DNA from: Caldifarciminota bacterium
Lineage (GTDB): Bacteria > Hydrothermota > Hydrothermia > UBA1063 > CAJXJZ01
Reading direction: 5' to 3'
NCBI GenBank assembly: GCA_027033555.1
Contig: JALVLE010000397.1
Span: 1-7,083, forward strand
DNA length: 7,083 nt
Both the position numbers and the translations under genes were made by a program. The number at the start of each line of letters is the position of its first letter. Within the stretch, counting starts at the first letter, position 1. The notes under the pieces were generated by a model, which saw only the letters and a list, made by a program, of their open reading frames with translations, searched no databases and was not told where the DNA came from. Shown piece after piece: positions 1 to 6,118 of the stretch.

Positions 1-1061
1 TCCAACACCCTGACCATTGCTTCTGTTTCTATCTTCTGCAATTCAGGTGGTAGTGCAACCACAGTCCCTATTTTTCCAAAATAAGGTTCTCTTATTATCC
101 TCACCCTTGTTTTACCTACAATAAGACCTCCTTCCTGAATATCTTTATCTTCACCGCTAACTTTCAGATTCTCATCAGGTACAATAACCTCAGGTCTTAT
201 TACTCCTGCCCTTATTTGAGTTGCCCCACTTATAGAACATTTTTTGCCTTCCAGAGATTTTAAAAGTTCAAATGTTCTTTTGGCCATATCCAGTTTTCCG
301 AAACCTTCTGTAATGATCAGCGTTATTCCCTTGCCTTCGTTTCCTGTAATTGCAACACCAATATCATATCCCAGAAAGTCCCGTAGATTTTTATCATCTA
401 TTCCTCCCACCACAATCCCCTTAACTCCTATCTTTGCCGCTTTTTTGAGCGCACCAGAAGTAACAAAAGCCCCCCCTATAAGCACTTTTCCTTTGTGTTC
501 TTCTTTTATAACATCTTCATCAACCACAAACGAAGGTGAGTCTGCGATAACGTGCAAAATGCCTATCCTTTCTTCACCTATACCAAAAATTCCCTGCACA
601 AGAGAAGCCTTTGTTTCAACAACCACCCCTTCCCTTTCAAAAATCTCTGTTACAACTCCATCTATATAGGCATTTACCTCAACAGGTATGGGCGGTTCCC
701 TGAGTATAACCTGTCCTGTAATATTAGAGACTGATTCTATCACTCCGTCTATGGGAGCTGTAACCGTGGTTTTAAACAGTCCAAAAAAGCTTTTGGACAT
801 GGCAATTGGCTCGCCTTTTTTAACAGGATCTCCCGGTTTTTTGAGCATAAGCTGTGGTACATCCTCAGGTGGCACAGAGAGGAGTCCTGCCACATTCACA
901 GGATGCACATTTCCAGGAAGTTCGGTTCGTGCAACAATATCCTCTGCTTTAACCTTGTCTCCCTTTTTTACGAGAACCTCTCCCTGAAGAGGTAATCTTC
1001 TTTCTTTTCTAATAATTGTTGCTCTTGTTACTTTAAGGCCTGGTGTATATGCATGTGCCAT
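1..1061 (-). CDS. Unrecognised protein with barrel-sandwich (lipoyl/RnfC-like) N-terminus and KOW-like C-terminus; partial, runs off left edge
   Basis: The frame is open from an ATG at 1061 to the left edge: 353 complete codons with no stop in the window, so the C-terminus is missing. The start is chosen because a GGAGGA Shine-Dalgarno lies 9 bases upstream and no better in-frame start exists. Residues about 22-140 are rich in short beta strands and Gly/Pro turns. The segments GDKVKAEDIVA (34-44), KPGDPVKKGEPIA (75-87) and TAPIDGVIESV (101-111) resemble the two halves of a barrel-sandwich hybrid, as in lipoyl domains and the RnfC N-terminus. There is no MKM/DKA-type lysine motif, so biotin or lipoyl attachment is not indicated. 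Residues about 190-295 look like an alternating beta/alpha domain containing VKGIVVGGID (213-222). The end, about 319-336 (RVRIIREPYFGKIGTVVA), resembles a KOW motif. No signal peptide or membrane segment is seen, so it is probably cytoplasmic. I do not recognise the family and assign no function. Existence of the gene is near certain; the fold is inference. Confidence 0.85.
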   Translation of the reverse strand, partial: MAHAYTPGLKVTRATIIRKERRLPLQGEVLVKKGDKVKAEDIVARTELPGNVHPVNVAGLLSVPPEDVPQLMLKKPGDPVKKGEPIAMSKSFFGLFKTTVTAPIDGVIESVSNITGQVILREPPIPVEVNAYIDGVVTEIFEREGVVVETKASLVQGIFGIGEERIGILHVIADSPSFVVDEDVIKEEHKGKVLIGGAFVTSGALKKAAKIGVKGIVVGGIDDKNLRDFLGYDIGVAITGNEGKGITLIITEGFGKLDMAKRTFELLKSLEGKKCSISGATQIRAGVIRPEVIVPDENLKVSGEDKDIQEGGLIVGKTRVRIIREPYFGKIGTVVALPPELQKIETEAMVRVL

Positions 1062-1070
1062 ATCTTCATC

Positions 1071-1076
1071 TCCTCC
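1071..1076 (-). promoter_or_regulatory. Shine-Dalgarno for the left-edge gene
   Basis: GGAGGA read on the minus strand, 9 bases before the ATG at 1061. It fixes the start of the left-edge coding region; the other nearby ATGs (1069 and 1054) are out of frame with it. Confidence 0.8.
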
Positions 1077-1090
1077 AATTTTATTTACCT

Positions 1091-1119
1091 ATTATTAAGA
1101 TTATACTCCGTTCGGTCAA
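1091..1119 (-). promoter_or_regulatory. Sigma70-like promoter candidate for the left-edge gene
   Basis: On the minus strand, TTGACC (1114-1119; 5 of 6 to consensus) is followed by a 17-base spacer and AATAAT (1091-1096; 5 of 6). The expected transcript start is near 1084, giving a leader of about 23 bases that contains the GGAGGA RBS. A second candidate overlaps it: TTAAGA (1123-1128), a 17-base spacer, then TATAAT (1100-1105). The -35 boxes lie at or inside the end of the upstream DUF2723 gene (stop codon 1120-1122). AT-rich spacers yield chance matches, so this is a prediction only. If real, the left-edge gene can be expressed independently of the upstream operon. Confidence 0.5.
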
Positions 1120-3918
1120 TCATCTTAATTTTATTGTATCCATGTCTTCGGGTTTCAGCCCTATCTTTGAGAGATAATTTATCGCTTTTTGTGTATCACC
1201 CTTTTCAAGATAGGCCTTGGCAAGATAAATGTAATTTTCTCTTATACGTTTTCCCATATCCATTCCCATTGAAATACTCAAATACGTGATAGCACTATCT
1301 ATATTTCCCATCTGATAGTAAATTATCCCTTTCATAGTAGAAAGATATGGATCTGCAATGTATTTTTGTGCCTCATCTATATAAGAAATAGCCCTATCGT
1401 ACTGTCCACTACTTCTGTATAAATCTGCAAGATATTGATCAACAAATACAAGAAGCTGTAATCTCCTTGGCTCCTGCTCAAATGGGAGTATGTGAAGCGT
1501 CATAATCCTTGCTATCTTAAAGCCATTTTCTGCTTTTTTAAAGTAATAAGAATGCTTTGTTGTATCTTGTTTCATTTTATATCTGGCATAAGTGGCCTGA
1601 TGCAAAGCAACCGCCGCAATGTTTTTAAGCACAAGCAAATGCGCTCCATCCTTGTAAACCGAACTGTCTACCATTCCTCTGTACCTGAATATATCAGGTT
1701 TATAAATCCTGTACCTGTATTTCACAAAGTATGTATCAACAGGAATGTCTCCGTGTAAAAGATAATCTGTTCTATCCAGGTCAACTGAAGCATTTCCAGC
1801 AGGTCCTACGATTCCGTAAACGCTATCTCCTGTGAGGCGAAAAGCAAGTCCCTCAAGTACAAGATGACCGGTAAAGGGTTGATAAACCTTTGGATCACAG
1901 GAAGTAGCAAAATAAAGCGGCATGCTAAGCTTTTTCCCATTAAGAACCTCTCTGACAAACCTTACATCATCAAAGTATATGTCCGGTATATTCACATTTT
2001 GAATTCTTCTGAATTTTTTAGGCTTATACCCCACACTTGTGGCTATCATATCTCTTATTATTATATCCCTCATAAGAAGCAGTCTCTGGTCTGGCATCAC
2101 TACGGCTGGGGGCATGTTTAATAATGTGCTATCTGAAAAACTTATTGGTGCACCTTTCCTCTTCAGCTGCACGCAGTACCAACCTGTATTAAGATAAGAA
2201 AGATTGGCATTTATAACGTTTGTACCATCTTTTAACACTTCCTGTGCAGCCCAGAGTGGAAAGGTGTCATTGTCTCCATTGGTGAATAAAACCCCTCTTC
2301 CTTTTACAGAAACCAGAAGATCATGAGCATAATCCTCAGCCACATAGTTATGATTCCTATTCACAATGGGGTAAAATGCATAAACCTGTGAAACTACCAT
2401 GAAAATTCCAAATACATAGGCAAGTACACCTATAGCTACAGTATATTTTTTCTTTAGATTAACCCACAACAGTTTAAATACTTCCCAGAGTCCTATGCCA
2501 GCATACAAACCAAAGAAGGTATAAGCTCCTGCATAAAAATAATCTCTGTCCCTCACCTCCCGGGGATTCCAGGCATGAATTGGATGGGTGGGAGAATCTT
2601 TTAGATTGAGATATACAAGAAGACCAAGTGAGAGAATAAGAAAAGTACCAAATACCAGTAAAAATGTTTTTTTATCGTTTTCCCAATGGGTGTACATCCC
2701 AAATATACCAAGCAATGTTACCGGATAAAGGAGATTTTTATACTGCCAGCTCCAGTAAAGCCAGTACACTCTAAACTGATCCACCCATGGAATATTTCTT
2801 GGAAATACGCCTCCAGGACCATACTGTTTCCTTGTAAGTACGTCCATAAAGGCTTTGAAATTTGAAGGATCTGCCTCGTTTATAGGTGGATTGTTTATTG
2901 CCCTCAAAATGAGTACAAGTTCAACACTTGCACCAATAATCATCAGAAGCAACGCAAAACCTTTCCAGTCTCTATAAAGTCTGGTTTCAACGTATGAACC
3001 GAACAAAAATACAAGTCCTCCAATCCACGTTATATGTGGATGCTTAATCAGCATCCCGAAAACAACGCCAGCAAAACCCAGAATCGCGGCCCATAAAGCC
3101 CATCCGCCCTCCTTAAATAATCTACGCTTTTCAAAATAATAATAGAGCATTACAACGCTTATGGCAAAAAGGGCATACCATTTAAAAGAAGGCTCATAAA
3201 GTATTTCAATAATAGATATAATAATTCCAGCAAGTCCAAAGGTGCCTAAAAATTCAAGATCCCATATGAGTTTGGGTTCTATTGCCCAGACAAATACAAA
3301 AAGTACAGGAAAATATACAAGGGGCATAAGATGAATGCCGCTTGAAAGGATCAAAACGTATATTGTAAAGAGTAAATATCTTATGCTGTCTCTCTGATCT
3401 CTGTTTTTGTACCACTTTAAAGTTACCCATACAAGAAAAGTAATAACAAATACACTGGGAGTATATGTTTCAGCCTCTATTGAATTCATCCAGACTGTTC
3501 TCGCAAATGCTCCTATAAACCCACCAAATATTCCAGCAAGATGCGCAAAGGCTTCAGGGAAATCACTATTCCACATTTCTATCACTTCATAAGTTATAAG
3601 ATAGATAAACCCTGCCGTTAGGGCACCTGTAGTCATTGAAATCATTGTAATTTTTAAGACAGTATTCACCGGTACGCTACCTGTCAGAAGCCGATAAAGG
3701 GGGGCAAGAGGAAGTGGCATTATAGCCATAAACCTGCCAAGCACTACATATAAAGGAGTTCCCGGAGGATGCGGCACACCGAAAATAACACTACATGCCA
3801 GGAATTCACCTACATCCCAAAAAACAATGGTAGGAGCAGTGGTAATAAAATAAATCATCCATGTAATAAAACTTACCACCGCAAAAATCAACCATTTTCG
3901 TGTATTCTTTGACATCAT
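1120..3918 (-). CDS. DUF2723 / TMEM260-like polytopic membrane protein (GT-C type glycosyltransferase candidate) with C-terminal TPR region
   Basis: This 932-residue protein has about a dozen hydrophobic helices in residues 8-515, followed by a soluble region of about 415 residues. Family hallmarks visible are FWDVGEFLA (33-41) then HPPGTPLY (50-57) after the first helix, NSIEAETYT (145-153), REVRDRDYFYAG (453-464) and NGDNDTFPLWAAQEV (547-561). These match the DUF2723 family (PF11028). Its human member TMEM260 is a protein O-mannosyltransferase, and the family shares the GT-C layout with an acidic residue in the first loop (here D35/E38). A lipid-linked sugar donor and transfer at the outer face of the membrane are inferred, not shown. 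Residues about 823-925 form roughly three TPR-like helical hairpins (for example LADLYRSSGQYDRAISYI and LAKAYLEKGDTQKAINYL), suggesting protein binding. It lies 31 bases downstream of atpD and is probably co-transcribed. Two adjacent ATGs begin the frame (3918 and 3915). AGGAGG ends only 2 bases before the first and 5 before the second, so 3915 is the likelier start. Family assignment is firm; activity is uncertain. Confidence 0.9.
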   Translation of the reverse strand: MMSKNTRKWLIFAVVSFITWMIYFITTAPTIVFWDVGEFLACSVIFGVPHPPGTPLYVVLGRFMAIMPLPLAPLYRLLTGSVPVNTVLKITMISMTTGALTAGFIYLITYEVIEMWNSDFPEAFAHLAGIFGGFIGAFARTVWMNSIEAETYTPSVFVITFLVWVTLKWYKNRDQRDSIRYLLFTIYVLILSSGIHLMPLVYFPVLFVFVWAIEPKLIWDLEFLGTFGLAGIIISIIEILYEPSFKWYALFAISVVMLYYYFEKRRLFKEGGWALWAAILGFAGVVFGMLIKHPHITWIGGLVFLFGSYVETRLYRDWKGFALLLMIIGASVELVLILRAINNPPINEADPSNFKAFMDVLTRKQYGPGGVFPRNIPWVDQFRVYWLYWSWQYKNLLYPVTLLGIFGMYTHWENDKKTFLLVFGTFLILSLGLLVYLNLKDSPTHPIHAWNPREVRDRDYFYAGAYTFFGLYAGIGLWEVFKLLWVNLKKKYTVAIGVLAYVFGIFMVVSQVYAFYPIVNRNHNYVAEDYAHDLLVSVKGRGVLFTNGDNDTFPLWAAQEVLKDGTNVINANLSYLNTGWYCVQLKRKGAPISFSDSTLLNMPPAVVMPDQRLLLMRDIIIRDMIATSVGYKPKKFRRIQNVNIPDIYFDDVRFVREVLNGKKLSMPLYFATSCDPKVYQPFTGHLVLEGLAFRLTGDSVYGIVGPAGNASVDLDRTDYLLHGDIPVDTYFVKYRYRIYKPDIFRYRGMVDSSVYKDGAHLLVLKNIAAVALHQATYARYKMKQDTTKHSYYFKKAENGFKIARIMTLHILPFEQEPRRLQLLVFVDQYLADLYRSSGQYDRAISYIDEAQKYIADPYLSTMKGIIYYQMGNIDSAITYLSISMGMDMGKRIRENYIYLAKAYLEKGDTQKAINYLSKIGLKPEDMDTIKLR

Positions 3919-3920
3919 CT

Positions 3921-3926
3921 CCTCCT
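3921..3926 (-). promoter_or_regulatory. Shine-Dalgarno of the DUF2723 gene, favouring the second ATG
   Basis: AGGAGG on the minus strand is followed by AG and then ATGATG. Spacing is 2 bases to the ATG at 3918 and 5 bases to the one at 3915. The usual 5-9 base spacing favours 3915, which would remove one methionine from the predicted protein. Confidence 0.6.
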
Positions 3927-3949
3927 TTTTAAAAGTTAAAAGTCTTAAA

Positions 3950-4570
3950 CTAATGCCCTCTCACTATATCCTTTATCTTCATTAGACGAGTAATATCAGA
4001 ACGCTCCATCTCCGCAAGCTTTTGCGTTATAAATTTAACCGTTTCCTCAAGTTCAGGAATAAGGCGAAACTCAAGAGCATTGACTCTTCTTCTTGTCCTC
4101 TCTATTTCTACTGATAAAAGTTCAAGAGTCTTCTCTTTCTCTGCAAGCTCTATAAGGGATTTTAGTGCTTTATCAAGTGCCATCATTGCCATATCAAGTT
4201 CAGGGGGAGTATCTACAAACCCATAGGATAACACGTCTCCTTCTATACTTTCCTTGAACACTGGCACTGAAAAAGTAAGAAGTTTTTTACGTTCCACTTT
4301 CAGGTGAAGCTTTTTGCTCGGGATGAGAAATGCTTCATTGAGAACTTCCTCATCACAGCTTGCCTTGGCCATCGCATATTTTCTCTGTGCTATTTTAAGC
4401 TCTTTCTCCACCCGCTCTCTAAGTTCCCGGATACCTTTTAAGAGATTAAAAAGCTGTCTTACCAGCTCATCTTGCTTATCTTTGAGAAGTTTATGACCTC
4501 TTTTTGCAATTTGAATGCGCCTTTTGAGGCGCAGGAGTTCCATCCGGTTGGGATTGACATTATCTATCAT
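3950..4570 (-). CDS. atpD: V/A-type ATPase subunit D (central rotor shaft)
   Basis: Subunit D forms the long coiled-coil rotor shaft that turns inside the A3B3 head and couples ATP hydrolysis or synthesis to ion movement through the membrane ring. The 206-residue length is typical. The N-terminus has the family signature: NPNRMELLRLKRRIQIAKRG (6-25), then HKLLKDKQDEL (26-36), starting a first long helix. The C-terminal helix carries RTRRRVNALEFRLIPELE (158-175) and ends with RLMKIKD, also typical. Both termini are charged, heptad-rich helices as expected for the antiparallel coiled coil; the middle (about 75-125) is the variable globular part. The ATG at 4570 is chosen because the N-terminal signature begins right after it; the Met at residue 10 would cut into it. 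The RBS is weaker than those of neighbouring genes (AGGGGA at 4576-4581). A tRNA gene separates it from atpB, and the DUF2723 gene follows after 31 bases. No subunit I or K gene follows, so those must lie elsewhere. Also known as ntpD. Confidence 0.96.
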   Translation of the reverse strand: MIDNVNPNRMELLRLKRRIQIAKRGHKLLKDKQDELVRQLFNLLKGIRELRERVEKELKIAQRKYAMAKASCDEEVLNEAFLIPSKKLHLKVERKKLLTFSVPVFKESIEGDVLSYGFVDTPPELDMAMMALDKALKSLIELAEKEKTLELLSVEIERTRRRVNALEFRLIPELEETVKFITQKLAEMERSDITRLMKIKDIVRGH

Positions 4571-4587
4571 GGAATTCCCCTAAAAAT

Positions 4588-4617
4588 AAAAAAGCGGGAG
4601 ACGGGATTTGAACCCGC
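4588..4617 (-). terminator. T-rich tract after tRNA-Gly, possible partial terminator
   Basis: Directly after the tRNA acceptor stem the minus strand reads TTTTTTATTTTTA (six T at 4588-4593, counting U73 of the tRNA, and five more at 4582-4586). The 5' strand of the T-stem (GCGGG, 4613-4617) could pair alternatively with CCCGC of the acceptor 3' strand (4594-4598), giving a 5-bp GC hairpin with a 14-base loop just before the T run. This resembles an intrinsic terminator, but it competes with the native tRNA fold. Since atpD and the DUF2723 gene lie downstream without another clear promoter, any termination is probably partial. The tract may instead only aid 3' end processing. Confidence 0.25.
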
Positions 4618-4664
4618 GACCCCAACCTTGGCAAGGTCGTGCTCTACCACTGAGCTACTCCCGC
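4593..4664 (-). tRNA. tRNA-Gly (anticodon GCC)
   Basis: The 72-base sequence folds into a full cloverleaf. The acceptor stem is GCGGGAG/CTCCCGC, the D arm GCTC-AGTGGTA-GAGC, the anticodon arm CGACC-TTGCCAA-GGTTG, the variable loop 5 bases, and the T arm GCGGG-TTCAAAT-CCCGT. The anticodon GCC lies at 4630-4632 and decodes GGC and GGU. U at discriminator position 73 is usual for bacterial tRNA-Gly. The 3' CCA is not encoded: a T run follows at once, so a CCA-adding enzyme is needed. It sits between atpB (stop 36 bases upstream) and atpD (start 23 bases downstream) in the same orientation, an unusual place for a tRNA. There is no intron. Confidence 0.97.
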
Positions 4665-4674
4665 GAGTATTTAT

Positions 4675-4703
4675 ATTATAACTTACACATAATGTAAAAT
4701 CAA
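4675..4703 (-). promoter_or_regulatory. Near-consensus promoter for tRNA-Gly (and possibly atpD), overlapping the end of atpB
   Basis: On the minus strand TTGATT (4698-4703; 4 of 6 to consensus) is separated by exactly 17 bases from TATAAT (4675-4680; 6 of 6). The -35 box covers the atpB stop codon (4700-4702). The predicted start near 4668 leaves a leader of only about 4 bases before the tRNA 5' end, as often seen for tRNA genes. The spacer contains a 5-bp inverted repeat TTACA/TGTAA (4683-4687 and 4693-4697). It could be an operator, but AT-rich repeats of this size arise easily by chance. Confidence 0.6.
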
Positions 4704-6118
4704 GCATTCTTTTTCTGGAATCTGGGTAAATATTTATCAAGATATTCGGGCCTTATCCTCTTAAGTTCTGTTCTCGGGAACATTGAAAGGAGTTCCCATC
4801 CAAGATCAAGAGTTTCTATGATGCTTCTATTTTCATATTCACCCTGCCCCACATATCTTTCCTCAAATATTTCCGCAAAACGGTAGTACAGCTTATCCAG
4901 CTCGGATAATGCCGCTTCACCAAGTATTACTGCAAGCTCCTGTGCTTCTTTACCTCTTGCGTAGGCAGCATATAACTGATTAAACAGGTCAGCATGGTCT
5001 TCTCTTGTCTTACCTTTTCCAATACCTTTGTCTTTCAGACGTGAAAGAGAGGGCAAAACATCAATTGGCGGATATATTTTCTTCCTATGAAGAGACCTTG
5101 AAAGAATTATCTGCCCTTCTGTAATATAACCTGTAAGGTCAGGAATCGGATGGGTTTTATCATCCTCCGGCATTGTTAGAATGGGAATAAGAGTAATAGA
5201 ACCCTTCTTCCCTTTTATTCTCCCTGCTCTCTCATATATTGTTGAAAGGTCTGTATAAAGATAACCTGGATATCCTCTTCTTCCAGGAACTTCTTTCCTC
5301 GCTGCTGAAATTTCACGAAGTGCCTCACAGTAGTTTGTCATATCGGTAAGTATAACAAGCACATGCATATCCTTGTCAAAAGCAAGATATTCTGCTGTTG
5401 TAAGCACAACGCGTGGAGTTGCTATCCGTTCAATTGCCGGTTCGTCAGCAAGATTTATAAATAACACGGTTCTCCCCATTGCCCCCGTTTTCTTAAACTC
5501 GGAGATGAAATAATCTGCTTCCTCAAAGGTAAGACCCATAGCGCCGAAAACAACAGCAAACTTCTCATTTGACCCAAGGACAGTAGCCTGGCGCGCAATC
5601 TGGGCTGCAAGCTTATTATGTGGAAGTCCGGACCCCGAAAAGATGGGCAATTTCTGCCCTCTAACAAGGGTATTTAAACCATCTATTGCTGAAATACCTG
5701 TCTGGATAAATTCATTGGGATAGTCTCTGGCATATGGATTAATGGGAGCTCCATTTATATCAGCCCTCTTCTCCGGTATAATAGCCGGTCCGCCATCCCT
5801 TGGAAGACCAAGTCCACTAAAAGTCCTTCCAAGCATTTCTGTGGAAAGATCAATCTCTATCCCCCTTCCCTTAAATCGTACATAGGTAGAAGGGACATCA
5901 ATTCCGGTTGTGCCTTCAAATACCTGTAATAGAGCTTTATCCCTTTCAACCATTAACACCTGGCCTCTTCTAATTTCCCCGTCTGGAAGCGTGATCTCAG
6001 CAAGTTCTCCATATTTTACACCATCTACTCCCTCTACAAAAAGAAGAGGGCCCTGGATTTCACTTACACTTCTGTAATAGGTTAAACTTTTTCTAACTCT
6101 TTGCTGGTTGAGTGACAT
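4700..6118 (-). CDS. atpB: V/A-type ATPase subunit B (non-catalytic nucleotide-binding head subunit)
   Basis: Subunit B alternates with A in the A3B3 head; the B face supplies the arginine finger to the catalytic site on A. The 472-residue length is normal. The N-terminal beta-barrel runs about 12-85, with [20 protein letters not shown] (15-34). In the Walker A position is [11 protein letters not shown] (161-171), the altered non-catalytic P-loop diagnostic of B rather than A. Further signatures are [20 protein letters not shown] (258-277), [13 protein letters not shown] (279-291), and [20 protein letters not shown] (356-375), where R360 corresponds by family comparison to the arginine finger. 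The C-terminal helical domain ends with [12 protein letters not shown]. The ATG at 6118 has GGAGGA 8 bases upstream and gives the expected N-terminus. It overlaps the end of atpA by 26 bases, indicating translational coupling. The C-terminus overlaps a promoter for the downstream tRNA. Also known as ntpB. Confidence 0.98.
   Translation of the reverse strand: MSLNQQRVRKSLTYYRSVSEIQGPLLFVEGVDGVKYGELAEITLPDGEIRRGQVLMVERDKALLQVFEGTTGIDVPSTYVRFKGRGIEIDLSTEMLGRTFSGLGLPRDGGPAIIPEKRADINGAPINPYARDYPNEFIQTGISAIDGLNTLVRGQKLPIFSGSGLPHNKLAAQIARQATVLGSNEKFAVVFGAMGLTFEEADYFISEFKKTGAMGRTVLFINLADEPAIERIATPRVVLTTAEYLAFDKDMHVLVILTDMTNYCEALREISAARKEVPGRRGYPGYLYTDLSTIYERAGRIKGKKGSITLIPILTMPEDDKTHPIPDLTGYITEGQIILSRSLHRKKIYPPIDVLPSLSRLKDKGIGKGKTREDHADLFNQLYAAYARGKEAQELAVILGEAALSELDKLYYRFAEIFEERYVGQGEYENRSIIETLDLGWELLSMFPRTELKRIRPEYLDKYLPRFQKKNA

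Noticed and set aside
22..140. Left-edge protein as a biotin or lipoyl carrier
   Set aside because: The fold-like pattern is present, but there is no lysine in an MKM- or DKA-type turn, so cofactor attachment is not supported. Positions given are residue numbers of that protein, not bases.
244..987. Plus-strand open frames at 244-669, 552-734 and 688-987
   Set aside because: They are shadows of the left-edge minus-strand gene, rich in Ser/Pro/Thr low-complexity composition, with no RBS and no family resemblance.
1053..2121. Plus-strand open frames at 1053-1289, 1492-1758 and 1864-2121
   Set aside because: They are antisense to the well-supported DUF2723 coding region (the first also crosses the intergenic gap) and have no recognisable domain.
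3407..3592. Plus-strand 61-codon open frame
   Set aside because: It lies antisense within the membrane portion of the DUF2723 gene, with no RBS or family signature.
4314..4496. Plus-strand 60-codon Ser/Leu-rich open frame
   Set aside because: It is a shadow of atpD, whose Lys/Glu/Arg-rich coiled coil gives Ser/Leu-rich antisense reading.
4472..4681. Plus-strand 69-codon open frame across the tRNA region, ending with GFEPATPTLARSCSTTELLP
   Set aside because: This is the antisense translation of the tRNA T-arm and anticodon region, a well-known source of false protein predictions. The real gene is tRNA-Gly on the minus strand.
4683..4697. Inverted repeat TTACA/TGTAA in the tRNA promoter spacer as a repressor operator
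   Set aside because: The arms are only 5 bp in AT-rich sequence and nothing else supports regulation, so it is noted under the promoter but not called as an operator.
5455..5667. Minus-strand 70-codon open frame inside atpB
   Set aside because: It is out of frame within the highly conserved atpB coding region; its Arg/Leu/Ser-rich translation shows no domain.
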